From the NCBI GenBank assembly GCA_018241365.1, contig JAFEDX010000195.1, forward strand, positions 1 to 64,000: a DNA stretch of 64,000 bases, given 5' to 3'. The notes under the pieces are model-generated. The model did not search any database. It was not told the origin of the DNA and saw only the letters and a list, made by a program, of their open reading frames with translations. Each line of letters starts with the position of its first letter. The stretch's first letter is position 1. This DNA comes from Pseudomonadota bacterium. Its GTDB lineage: Bacteria > Pseudomonadota > Gammaproteobacteria > Xanthomonadales > Rhodanobacteraceae. Shown one piece after another: positions 1 through 7,659 of this stretch. A program made the position numbers and the translations under genes.

Positions 1-518
1 CCTACGGCATGCCCGGCTGGCGCGTCGGTTTCGTCGCGGGCCCCGAGGCGGGCGTCAAGGCGCTGGTGACGCTGAACTCCAACCACATCACCTGCCTGCC
101 GGAAATCATCACCGCTGCGGCGGTCGCCGCATTGAACGGCCCGCAGGACATTCCGGCCGCCAAGCGCGAGGAATTCTCGAAGCGCCGCGACGACGTGCTG
201 CACGCGCTGCTCGCCATCCCCGGCGTGAAATGCCCGCGTCCGCAGGGCGCGTTCTATGCCTTCCCCGACATTTCCGTCGCGTTCGGCAAGTCGCACAACG
301 GCAAGCCGATCGAGAACGATGTCGATTTCTGCAAGGTGCTGCTGGAAGAAAAGTTCGTCGCCACCGTGCCGGGTTCGGCCTTCGGCGAGCCGCGTTCCCT
401 GCGCATTTCCTACACCTGCGCACCGGCGCAGCTGCAGAAGGGCCTCGCGCGCATCCAGGAATTCTTCGCCGAATTGAGCGACGCGCGCGCGGAACGTGCC
501 CGCGCGGCGAACGCCTGA
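1..518 (+). CDS. Class I/II aminotransferase (aspartate aminotransferase-like), 3' part
   Basis: Only the C-terminal 171 residues lie in the window; the gene enters from the left edge and the reading frame starts at base 3. The visible protein opens with YGMPGWRVGF, the segment that in fold-type I aminotransferases follows shortly after the PLP-binding lysine (itself outside the window). The C-terminal small domain follows, with the typical P-x-G-A-F-Y-A-F-P strand (residues about 78-88 of the visible part) and the LRISY segment whose Arg usually binds the substrate carboxylate. By family these enzymes transfer amino groups between aspartate, glutamate or aromatic amino acids and 2-oxo acids in the cytoplasm. 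The exact substrate cannot be told from this half. It ends at a TGA 49 bp before the hairpin array and is separate from mdh. Confidence 0.85.
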   Translation, partial: YGMPGWRVGFVAGPEAGVKALVTLNSNHITCLPEIITAAAVAALNGPQDIPAAKREEFSKRRDDVLHALLAIPGVKCPRPQGAFYAFPDISVAFGKSHNGKPIENDVDFCKVLLEEKFVATVPGSAFGEPRSLRISYTCAPAQLQKGLARIQEFFAELSDARAERARAANA

Positions 519-566
519 TCCGCTTTCATCGAGACGGTCGCGCCAATGCGCGCCGGTTCGCCTTGC

Positions 567-717
567 CACAAGCAGGGTGTTGAGAAACACCCTGCTTGTG
601 CGGGCCAAGGATGGCCCGTCGCAAATCAAGCACAGAGGTGCTTGATTTGACGAAGCCGAGTACGGACATGCACCGGACTCGACGCGTTGAAAAAGTGCAG
701 GATCGCACTTTTTCAAC
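567..717. repeat. Array of five consecutive hairpins between the aminotransferase gene and mdh
   Basis: Five inverted repeats follow each other in 151 bp. Hairpin 1: arms 567-580 and 587-600, 14 bp perfect, 6-nt loop. Hairpin 2: 601-606 and 613-618, 6 bp perfect. Hairpin 3: 623-633 and 638-648, 11 bp perfect, 4-nt loop. Hairpin 4: 657-665 and 673-681, 9 bp with one mismatch. Hairpin 5: 686-698 and 705-717, 13 bp perfect, 6-nt loop. No open reading frame uses the segment, and no second copy was found in this window. It could be a compound palindromic repeat (BIME-like), a structured leader of mdh (it ends 30 bp before the mdh start codon), or a terminator cluster for the upstream gene. The regular build favours a dispersed repeat unit or a structured RNA; this is inference. 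Confidence 0.75.
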
Positions 718-747
718 AACCTGCCAGTTATTGATGGAGTGATTGGA

Positions 748-1728
748 ATGAAAGCACCCGTTCGCGTCGCAGTCACCGGCGCTGCCGGCCAGATTGGCTA
801 CGCCCTGTTGTTCCGCATCGCCGCCGGCGACATGCTCGGTCCCGACCAACCGGTGATCCTGCACCTGCTGGAGATCACGCCTGCGCTGCCTGCATTGAAC
901 GGCGTCGTGATGGAACTCGACGACTGCGCGTTCCCGCTGCTGGCCGGCGTGGTCGCGACCGACGATGCCAACGTCGCGTTCAAGGATGTCGATTACGCGC
1001 TGCTGGTCGGTGCGCGTCCGCGCGGCCCCGGCATGGAGCGCAAGGACCTGCTGTCCGCCAACGGCGCGATCTTCGGTCCGCAGGGCAAGGCGCTGAACGC
1101 CCACGCCAAGCGCGACGTGAAGGTGCTCGTGGTCGGCAATCCGGCCAACACCAACGCGCTGATCGCGCAGGCCAACGCGCCGGACCTCGATCCGAAATGC
1201 TTCACCGCGATGGTGCGGCTCGACCACAACCGCGCCAAGGCGCAGCTCGCCGCCAAGGTTGGTGCGCACAATACCGATGTCGCGAAGATGATCATCTGGG
1301 GCAACCATTCCTCGACCCAGTATCCCGACCTCCATCACGCGACCGTCAAGGGCAAGCCGGCGCTGTCGCTGGTCGACCAGACGTGGTACGAGAAGGAATT
1401 CATCCCGACCGTGCAGCAGCGCGGCGCGGCGGTGATCAAGGCGCGTGGTTCGTCCTCAGCCGCCTCGGCCGCCAATGCTGCGATCGACCACATGCGTTCG
1501 TGGGCGCTCGGCACCGCCGAGGGTGACTGGGTATCAATGGGTGTCCCGTCCGATGGTTCCTACGGCATCGCGCCCGGCGTGATCTACGGGTATCCGGTGA
1601 CCTGCAAGGGCGGCAAGTACGCCATCGTGCAGGGCCTCGCGATCAATGATTTCTCGCGCGCACGCATGGACGCCACCGCGAAGGAGCTCCACGAGGAACG
1701 CGACAGCGTCAAGGATTTGCTCGGCTGA
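748..1728 (+). CDS. mdh: Malate dehydrogenase (NAD-dependent)
   Basis: Predicted 326-residue cytoplasmic TCA-cycle enzyme that interconverts malate and oxaloacetate with NAD. The N-terminus has the Rossmann motif [15 protein letters not shown]. The active-site loop [15 protein letters not shown] supplies the substrate-binding arginines, NPANTNA lies near the cofactor, and [11 protein letters not shown] holds the catalytic histidine. The length matches the 325-330 residue bacterial/cytosolic-type MDH group. I chose ATG 748 over GTG 739, because the protein family starts at MKAPVRVAV and GGAG at 735-738 sits at a good distance. The gene stands alone: the five-hairpin array lies upstream and a good intrinsic terminator 25 bp downstream. 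Confidence 0.97.
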   Translation: MKAPVRVAVTGAAGQIGYALLFRIAAGDMLGPDQPVILHLLEITPALPALNGVVMELDDCAFPLLAGVVATDDANVAFKDVDYALLVGARPRGPGMERKDLLSANGAIFGPQGKALNAHAKRDVKVLVVGNPANTNALIAQANAPDLDPKCFTAMVRLDHNRAKAQLAAKVGAHNTDVAKMIIWGNHSSTQYPDLHHATVKGKPALSLVDQTWYEKEFIPTVQQRGAAVIKARGSSSAASAANAAIDHMRSWALGTAEGDWVSMGVPSDGSYGIAPGVIYGYPVTCKGGKYAIVQGLAINDFSRARMDATAKELHEERDSVKDLLG

Positions 1729-1752
1729 TTTTACCGCCAGGCATTGAACCGG

Positions 1753-1781
1753 AAGGGCGGCCTCGTGCCGCCCTTGCTTTT
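1753..1781 (+). terminator. Intrinsic terminator of mdh
   Basis: A perfect 9-bp stem (1753-1761 with 1767-1775) with a 5-nt loop is followed by GCTTTT. It begins 24 bp after the mdh stop codon. Confidence 0.8.
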
Positions 1782-1876
1782 GCGGCTGTCCTCGAAGCAC
1801 CTGAAACCTGGCGCGCCACGTGCCAGAATGGTGTTCGAAAGCGCGCAGGGACGGGCGTTCCCGCATCGGGGGCGAC

Positions 1877-4075
1877 ATGGGCGGCAGGGGTTTCTGGCTG
1901 GAACTGAAGCGTCGCCACGTCTATCGCGTGGCGGCGGCGTACGCAGTCATCGGCTGGCTGCTGATCCAGGTCGCGACGCAAGTCTTTCCCGTATTCCATC
2001 TGCCGGACTGGATCGAACAGGCCGTCGTGCTGGTGATCCTGGTCGGCTTTCCGATCGCGTTGGTGTTGGCGTGGGCGTTCGATGCGACGCCGCACGGGAT
2101 CGTGGCGACCGATGCAGCGGCGGATGGCGGTGTCGCGAGTGTGCCGTCGCGACGTCGCTCACGCCGTACCGGCATGGCGGTCGGATTGATGGGTGTGTTG
2201 ATCGCCGCCATCGCGGGCGGCGCCTGGTGGCAGTTGCGCGCTCCGCGGGGCCATCCGTCGGGGACATCATCCGCGTCGGTAACCGGGGCACGTAGCCTGG
2301 ATGAAGCGCAGCGCAATCCGGGAAACGCCACCCCGGATTCCGCCGCCAAGGCAGCTTCATCCGGGCTACGCGATGACGTTGCCGCGCTGCCCATCCCGGC
2401 CAAATCCATTGCGGTGCTGCCGTTCGAGAATCTTTCGACCGACAAGGGCAACGCCTACTTCGCCGACGGCATGCAGGATTTGATCCTGACCAAGCTGGCC
2501 GACATCGGCGACCTCAAGGTCATCTCGCGCACCTCGACCGAAAAATACAAAAGTCATCCGGACGATCTCAAAACCATCGGCCAGCAACTCGGTGTCGCCA
2601 CGATCCTTGAAGGGTCGGTGCAGAAGGCCGGCAACCAGGTGCTGATCAACGTGCAGTTGATCGACGCCAGATCGGATTCGCACATCTGGGCCGAAAGTTA
2701 CACACGCACGCTCGACAACATCTTCGGTGTGGAAGGCGAAGTGGCGCAGAAGGTGGCTGATGCGCTGAAAGCAAAATTGACTTCGGCGGAGTCCGCGCGC
2801 GTGGCGAACGTTCCGACCACCAATGCCGCGGCCCTCGATGCATTCCTGCAGGGCAAGTATTACGAGGATCACTTCTTCATACCGAACAACAACAAGACCG
2901 CCGTCGATTACTACCGCAAGGCGGTGGCAGACGACCCGCATTTCGTCCTTGCCTGGGCGCGGCTGGCGCATGTGTTGTCGGGCATCGCACTGGATTCCGG
3001 TTCGGATACGGATGCGGCGCAGGCAAAGTCCGCACTGGATCATGCGCTGGCGTTGGCGCCCGATTCGCCTGACGTGCGCCTGGCACAAGCCTGGTATCTC
3101 GATTATGTGAAAAAGGATCTGGATGGCGCGTTGGCGGCGTTCGCCGCCGTCGCCCGCTCGCAACCGAACAATGCACAGGTGTTGTTAGGCGTCGGCGTCA
3201 TGCACGGCCACAAGTGGCAATGGCGGGAAGCGCTGGGCTTTTTGCAGAAAGCGGCCACGCTGGCGCCAGAGGACACGACGATTCTGGCTGAACTCGGGGT
3301 CGCACTTGAAGCATTGCGCCGCTATCCCGAAGCAGTGCAGACCGCCCGGCGCAGCGTTGCCATCGATCCGAACGATGCGGCGGGATGGGTGAGGCTTGGA
3401 CATGCTTACGAGTTGATGGGCGATCCCGGCGGGGCTCTCACGGCGTACCAGGAGGCGCCTCCCGGTGTACGCGACAATCCCTATTTGACCTTCAACCGTG
3501 CCCGCATGGAGCTGCTGCAGCGCAACTACGCTGCCGCGCGTGAATTGCTGGCCGGCCTCAAGCCGACCGAGAGTCTCCCTATGGCACTTATTGAATTCGA
3601 ACGTGGGGTTGTCGAACAGGGTGCCGGCAATGCAGCGCTTGCGCGTGAACACTACTTGCGCGCCCAGGCTTTGCAGGAAGCGACATACAAGCGAAACCCG
3701 AATTCGGACAAGCTTTGGGAGCTTGGCTATTTGTCCGCCCGGCTCGGCCAGCGCGAGCAGGCACTCACGCAGATCGCGCTCGCCATGCGCGAGGATGCTG
3801 CAAAAAAGCAATTTTCCCCATTCAATGAGGAGGGCGGTGACAAGGACAGCATGGCGGAAGTTCAAGCAATGCTCGGCAACGCCGGAGCGGCCGTCGAGGC
3901 GCTGGACTGGCTGCTGGCGCGGCCGGCCGGCACTTACGAGTCGGTGCCATTGCTGAGGATCGACCCCACGTGGGACCCGATCCGCCACGACCCGCGCTTC
4001 CAGGCGCTGCTGAAGAAGTACGCAAGTGCCCGGCCGGAGGCAACGGGTACCCGTGCAACTTCAAGCACACAGTGA
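1877..4075 (+). CDS. Membrane-anchored TolB-like/TPR protein (paralogue 1 of 3)
   Basis: Predicted 732-residue inner-membrane protein. Hydrophobic segments lie at about residues 17-36, 46-64 and 98-116, followed by a low-complexity linker. A TolB-like (FlgO-like) domain starts at K176 (KSIAVLPFENLSTDKGNAYF, then LGVATILEGSVQKAG and the QLIDARSDSHIWAESYTR block), and tetratricopeptide repeats fill the C-terminal half from about residue 310. Proteins with this build are common in Xanthomonadales, sometimes with an N-terminal cyclase or DNA-binding domain; none is present here. The function is unknown, and a periplasmic scaffold role is only a guess. The start at ATG 1877 follows GGGGGC at 1868-1873. 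The linker at residues 139-165 is encoded by a palindromic repeat absent from the paralogues at 4940 and 7656. The TolB-like block is nearly identical in DNA to that of the gene at 4940. Confidence 0.8.
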   Translation: MGGRGFWLELKRRHVYRVAAAYAVIGWLLIQVATQVFPVFHLPDWIEQAVVLVILVGFPIALVLAWAFDATPHGIVATDAAADGGVASVPSRRRSRRTGMAVGLMGVLIAAIAGGAWWQLRAPRGHPSGTSSASVTGARSLDEAQRNPGNATPDSAAKAASSGLRDDVAALPIPAKSIAVLPFENLSTDKGNAYFADGMQDLILTKLADIGDLKVISRTSTEKYKSHPDDLKTIGQQLGVATILEGSVQKAGNQVLINVQLIDARSDSHIWAESYTRTLDNIFGVEGEVAQKVADALKAKLTSAESARVANVPTTNAAALDAFLQGKYYEDHFFIPNNNKTAVDYYRKAVADDPHFVLAWARLAHVLSGIALDSGSDTDAAQAKSALDHALALAPDSPDVRLAQAWYLDYVKKDLDGALAAFAAVARSQPNNAQVLLGVGVMHGHKWQWREALGFLQKAATLAPEDTTILAELGVALEALRRYPEAVQTARRSVAIDPNDAAGWVRLGHAYELMGDPGGALTAYQEAPPGVRDNPYLTFNRARMELLQRNYAAARELLAGLKPTESLPMALIEFERGVVEQGAGNAALAREHYLRAQALQEATYKRNPNSDKLWELGYLSARLGQREQALTQIALAMREDAAKKQFSPFNEEGGDKDSMAEVQAMLGNAGAAVEALDWLLARPAGTYESVPLLRIDPTWDPIRHDPRFQALLKKYASARPEATGTRATSSTQ
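2291..2370. repeat. REP-like palindromic repeat inside a coding sequence
   Basis: An 80-bp nested palindrome. The outer arms 2291-2307 and 2354-2370 (17 bp) pair with one mismatch, and an inner pair 2315-2322 with 2332-2339 (AATCCGGG/CCCGGATT) pairs perfectly. The GTAGCC-GGATGAAGC...AATCCGGG wording is that of a widespread intergenic proteobacterial repeat. Here it is read in frame, giving ARSLDEAQRNPGNATP and following residues in the linker between the last membrane segment and the TolB-like domain of the 1877-4075 protein. Confidence 0.75.
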
Positions 4076-4078
4076 ACT

Positions 4079-4109
4079 GCCCGTCTCTTCCGCTTCGAGG
4101 ACGGGCTTT
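4079..4109 (+). terminator. Weak terminator-like hairpin after TolB-like/TPR gene 1
   Basis: A 7-bp stem (4079-4085 with 4100-4106) with a long loop, followed by only three T. It lies right after the stop codon at 4075. The long loop makes it a modest candidate. Confidence 0.4.
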
Positions 4110-4169
4110 CAATTCAGTGCACATGTACGGCTGCGGCACACGATCCCAACCGAGTGGCTGCATGCGCGC

Positions 4170-4198
4170 TTGACGGCAGTCCGTACGAACCGTACAGT
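4170..4198 (+). promoter_or_regulatory. Sigma70-type promoter of the toxin-antitoxin pair, with GTAC repeats
   Basis: TTGACG (4170-4175), a 17-nt spacer and TACAGT (4193-4198). The expected transcription start falls at about 4205, exactly on the antitoxin ATG, and no ribosome binding site precedes it, so a leaderless transcript is likely. GTAC appears three times in the spacer and -10 region (4183-4186, 4192-4195, 4197-4200). That could be an operator for autoregulation by the antitoxin; this is inference. Confidence 0.55.
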
Positions 4199-4204
4199 AC
4201 AGAC

Positions 4205-4465
4205 ATGAAACGCACCACCAAGACCACCTCGAAGGGTGCCGAACAGGCGCGCCAGCAACTGCCGGCGATCCTCGCCGAGGCTGCCGCCGGGCATGCCACG
4301 GTCATCACCCGGCGGGGCCGCGAGGTGGCCGCGATCGTGCCGATTGACGCCGCCAGGCTGTCCAAGCCCATGCCGCTGACCGCGCTGGCCGGGACCGGTC
4401 GCGGGCTATGGGGAAAGCGCAGCGCACAAACCGTCGCCCGGCTGCGTGACGAATGGAATCGCTAG
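4205..4465 (+). CDS. Antitoxin, Phd/YefM (VapB-like) family
   Basis: Predicted 86-residue protein beginning MKRTTKTTSKGAEQARQQLP. The A-R-Q-Q-L-P-A-I-L-A-E-A-A-A-G segment and the following VITRRGREVAAIVPID strand are typical of the N-terminal Phd/YefM DNA-binding fold. The C-terminal part, with the R-L-R-D-E-W end, would wrap the toxin. By family it neutralises the PIN toxin encoded next and represses the shared promoter. The start at ATG 4205 matches the family's N-terminus; an upstream in-frame TTG or GTG would add residues with no counterpart. It overlaps the toxin gene by 13 bp, as expected of a co-translated pair. It sits between two TolB-like/TPR paralogues, which suggests insertion into that cluster. 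Confidence 0.8.
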   Translation: MKRTTKTTSKGAEQARQQLPAILAEAAAGHATVITRRGREVAAIVPIDAARLSKPMPLTALAGTGRGLWGKRSAQTVARLRDEWNR

Positions 4466-4878
4466 ACGCCACGGCGTTACCGACCGGTGCCCTACTGCTG
4501 GTCGACAGTGCGCCCATCATCTACACGCTGGAGGCCAACGCGAAATTTGCGCCACGCTTCGCGCCGCTGTTCGAGCGCCACGCGCGCGGCGAGATCGCGT
4601 TGGCGGTGACCACGGTCACCATCGCCAAGGTGCTGACCGGCCCGCTCGCGGCAGGCGAGGAGGCTCTGGCCAAGCGCTATCGTGCGACCTTGGAAACTTG
4701 GCGCGTAGTCGATTTCGACGTCAATATCGCGGAGAGCGCAGCACGGCTGCGAGCCATATACCATTTGAAGCTGCCCGATGCCATCCAGCTTGCGAGCGCC
4801 GTGGCGATCAACGCCGACGCGCTGGTGACGCATGATCGGGATTTTTCCAAGGTACGCGGACTGCGCATTCTCGGCTGA
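4453..4878 (+). CDS. PIN-domain toxin (VapC-like)
   Basis: Predicted 141-residue protein with the PIN-domain layout of VapC ribonucleases: first acidic residue D18 in LLLVDSAPIIYTLE, and D109 in LPDAIQLASAVAINADALVTHDRDF, followed by D128 and D130. The family cleaves tRNA or rRNA using a cluster of acidic residues that binds magnesium or manganese. One canonical position is odd: the segment ALAVTTVTIAKVLTGP has Lys59 where family members usually have Glu (the A-E-V of the second motif). That would remove a metal ligand and may weaken or abolish nuclease activity. The overlap with the antitoxin reading frame supports a functional pair. The start at ATG 4453 lies within the antitoxin gene. Confidence 0.8.
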   Translation: MESLDATALPTGALLLVDSAPIIYTLEANAKFAPRFAPLFERHARGEIALAVTTVTIAKVLTGPLAAGEEALAKRYRATLETWRVVDFDVNIAESAARLRAIYHLKLPDAIQLASAVAINADALVTHDRDFSKVRGLRILG

Positions 4879-4939
4879 AGCGTGAACGTTTTGCCTTCGT
4901 CGTGATCGGTGCAATCGCGAGATCGCTGAGGGGGATGCA

Positions 4940-7069
4940 TTGGCCGATTTGCTGCAACGCCTGAAACAACGCAAGCTGGTGCAGTGGGCCGCGGCTTACC
5001 TCGCTGCCGCGTGGGTGTTGCTGCAGGTGTTGGACCTGGCGTCCGGCAGCTACCACTGGCCTGATGTCGTGATGCACATCGCCTTCGGGGTACTGGCGGT
5101 CGGCTTTGTGGTGGTATTGATCCTTGCGTGGTACCACGGCGAACGCGGGGCGCAACACGTATCGGGTGCGGAACTGTTGCTGATTGCGCTGGCGCTGGCG
5201 ATCGGCGGCGGCTTGCTGTGGCATTTCGGGCGGGCGGGTTCGCCGGAAGCACCGGCGAGGGGTGCGGCTGGTGTGCGCAGCGGCACGAGTCCGAGCACTG
5301 CGGAAAGCGGCTCGGGAGTGTCGGCCGCGTCCATCACCGCGTCGAAGACGCCGGTGGCGGCGATCGCGGCGCAGCCGACTCCCGCCAAGTCGATCGCAGC
5401 GCTTCCATTCGAGAATCTTTCGACCGACAAGGGCAACGCCTACTTCGCCGACGGCATGCAGGACCTGATCCTGACCAAGCTGGCCGACATCGGTGACCTC
5501 AAAGTCATCTCGCGCACTTCGACGATGAAGTACGCGAGCCACCCCGATGACCTGAAAACCATCGGCCAGCAACTCGGTGTCGCCACGATCCTCGAAGGTT
5601 CGGTGCAGAAGGCCGGCAACCAGGTGCTGATCAACGTGCAGTTGATCGACGCCAAGACCGACAGCCACATTTGGGCACAAAGCTATACCCGCACGCTCGA
5701 CAACATCTTTGGCGTCGAGGGCGAGGTGGCGCAGAAAGTGGCCGATGAGTTGAATGCCAAGCTGACGCAGGCGGAGAGCGCGAAGGTAGCGAGCGTCCCG
5801 ACGCAAAACCCCGCCGCGTTCGATGATTTCCTGCGCGGTGAGCATTACCTTTCGATGGTCAAAGCTGGCAATTTCAAGATGCTGCCGGATACCGTCGATG
5901 CTTACCGCCGTGCGACGCAGGCCGATCCGAAATTCGCACTGGCCTGGGCACGGCTGGCATTCGCACAAAGCATGCTGAATTACACGAGCATCGATATTTC
6001 GAAGGCCACCGGGCAGCAGGCTCTTGCCAATGCGAAACAAGCGCTGGCGCTGGAGCCGAACCTGCCGCAGGCGCATCTCGCGCTGGGCTATGTGTACCGT
6101 TTCGATTTGCAGGATTTCGACAAAGCCCTGGCCGAATTCCGCCTTGCCCAACAAGGGTTGCCCAATAACGCCGAGGTGGAAGCCGCCATCGCTTACCTCG
6201 AGGACGGCCGTGGCGACGTGCAGGCCGCCGTCGCGCGGCTGGAACGTGCAGTGACGCTGGACCCCCGCGGCCCCAATCTCGCGGTGTCACTCGGTGACGA
6301 ATACATGGAGTTGCGCCAGTACGACCGCGCCCGGATCGCCTATCAACGTGTGCTGGCCCTTGCTCCCGACGATCCAGAAGGCTACAGCGCGCTGGCGCGA
6401 GCGGCATTGCTTCAGCACGGTGACATAAATGCTGCACTGGCTGAATTGGACCAGGCCCCGGCTGCATTGCAAAGCGATCCGGAGATCGTGTACGCGCGAG
6501 TCGACCTGTTGGTACTCAAGCGCGATTACATCGCCGCACAGAAGACACTAGCCCTATTGCATCCCGGCGGCCGCTTCGTAACACCGCCAAGGGTTGCCTT
6601 GTTGCGCGGCCGGGTGAACGCTCTTTCGGGCAACGCGGCAGGCGCGCGCAAGGATTACCAAAACGCACTCGCGCTGGCGCGCGGCGACGCCGTCGCGCAG
6701 GTCAGCACCGTCTATGCTGTAATCGGCCTCGGCAACAAGCGGGCGGCTATGGAGGCTGCTCGGGATGCGCGCGAGAGCGCTCAGCGCAGCGGGATGAGTT
6801 GGGCGCTGAACGGGGTGCGCGCGGCGCAGGCAAGCGCTTACGCGAAGTTCGGCGATACCGGGCAGGCCGTGTCCGAACTCAGCGCACTGCTGCAGTCGCC
6901 GACATCGGGCTGGTTTTCAGTGCAACTGCTCAAACTCGATCCGATGTGGGACCCGATCCGCAACGACCCGCGCTTCCAGGCGCTGCTGCGGAAATACGCG
7001 GTGGACAAACCCGCGGTGGTTCCTGCCGCCTCTTCGTCCGTCGCCGTCGCGAAAGGGGCGGGACCATGA
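4940..7069 (+). CDS. Membrane-anchored TolB-like/TPR protein (paralogue 2 of 3)
   Basis: Predicted 709-residue protein with the same plan as the gene at 1877: short basic N-terminus (LLQRLKQRKLVQW), hydrophobic segments at about residues 15-33, 44-62 and 72-91, a proline/alanine/serine-rich linker, a TolB-like domain beginning KSIAALPFENLSTDKGNAYF, and TPRs to the end. The TolB-like block is almost identical to paralogue 1, including long stretches of the same DNA; the TPR half is much more diverged. The start is taken as TTG 4940 after GGGGG (4930-4934), since no in-frame ATG or GTG fits the N-terminus. The C-terminal WDPIRNDPRFQALLRKYA is shared with paralogue 1 (WDPIRHDPRFQALLKKYA). The role is not known. 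Confidence 0.75.
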   Translation: MADLLQRLKQRKLVQWAAAYLAAAWVLLQVLDLASGSYHWPDVVMHIAFGVLAVGFVVVLILAWYHGERGAQHVSGAELLLIALALAIGGGLLWHFGRAGSPEAPARGAAGVRSGTSPSTAESGSGVSAASITASKTPVAAIAAQPTPAKSIAALPFENLSTDKGNAYFADGMQDLILTKLADIGDLKVISRTSTMKYASHPDDLKTIGQQLGVATILEGSVQKAGNQVLINVQLIDAKTDSHIWAQSYTRTLDNIFGVEGEVAQKVADELNAKLTQAESAKVASVPTQNPAAFDDFLRGEHYLSMVKAGNFKMLPDTVDAYRRATQADPKFALAWARLAFAQSMLNYTSIDISKATGQQALANAKQALALEPNLPQAHLALGYVYRFDLQDFDKALAEFRLAQQGLPNNAEVEAAIAYLEDGRGDVQAAVARLERAVTLDPRGPNLAVSLGDEYMELRQYDRARIAYQRVLALAPDDPEGYSALARAALLQHGDINAALAELDQAPAALQSDPEIVYARVDLLVLKRDYIAAQKTLALLHPGGRFVTPPRVALLRGRVNALSGNAAGARKDYQNALALARGDAVAQVSTVYAVIGLGNKRAAMEAARDARESAQRSGMSWALNGVRAAQASAYAKFGDTGQAVSELSALLQSPTSGWFSVQLLKLDPMWDPIRNDPRFQALLRKYAVDKPAVVPAASSSVAVAKGAGP

Positions 7070-7155
7070 ACAGGCGCCGTTCCTGCAGGCGTCGCCGGTC
7101 AGCTCATCATCGCGGGCGCGTCACCGCGACGGGTTAGCGTCGGGAGGGCAGATCC

Positions 7156-7659
7156 ATGTTGCGCAAAATCGTCTCGGGTCTTCGACGCCAGGATTGGGCG
7201 GCCGTTGCCATTGAATTGATCGTGGTCATCGCCGGCGTGTTCATCGGCGTGCAGGCGTCCAATTGGGACGAGCAAGGGGAGACGAACCAGGAGACCGCGG
7301 TGTTCACGCAGCGCCTCGCGGACGACATGCGCAAGGTCGCCTGGATGTACGAACTCGAGATCGGATACGAGAATCAGGTTCTTGCCAACGCTAAGCGCGC
7401 AGCCGACGCACTTGCCGGCAAGGCGGCGCCGATTGGTGATTACGCAGCCATCGAACACGTGCGCGACCATCCGTGTTCGAGCGGGCTTGCTCCCGTGGTC
7501 GTTGCCGCGAGCGTTTCCGAATTGAAACGCGATCCGCGATTGCTTGCGTTGCTTCAGCTGCACATCGCGGAGGTGTCGACCAACGTCGGTTTGCTGACGA
7601 AGAACTGGGACCGCGACTTGCGCGAACCCTTGAGTCGTTTCGCGAGGCAGGGGCCGTGA
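7156..7659 (+). CDS. Small single-pass membrane protein, DUF6090-like
   Basis: Predicted 167-residue protein. The N-terminus MLRKIVSGLRRQDWAAVAIE is followed by one hydrophobic helix LIVVIAGVFIGVQASNW (about residues 21-38) and a soluble, mostly helical tail. The pattern of basic N-terminus, Q-D-W, helix and Q-x-x-N-W resembles the DUF6090 group, whose function is unknown. The stop codon overlaps the GTG of the next TolB-like/TPR gene by 4 bp (GTGA), so the two are probably translated together and may act together in the inner membrane. It lies 86 bp after the previous TPR gene; that gap holds no convincing gene. Confidence 0.6.
   Translation: MLRKIVSGLRRQDWAAVAIELIVVIAGVFIGVQASNWDEQGETNQETAVFTQRLADDMRKVAWMYELEIGYENQVLANAKRAADALAGKAAPIGDYAAIEHVRDHPCSSGLAPVVVAASVSELKRDPRLLALLQLHIAEVSTNVGLLTKNWDRDLREPLSRFARQGP

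Noticed and set aside
7066-7137. 23-codon frame overlapping the stop of TolB-like/TPR gene 2 (ATGA)
   Set aside because: Almost all Arg, His and Ser, with no ribosome binding site; probably chance.
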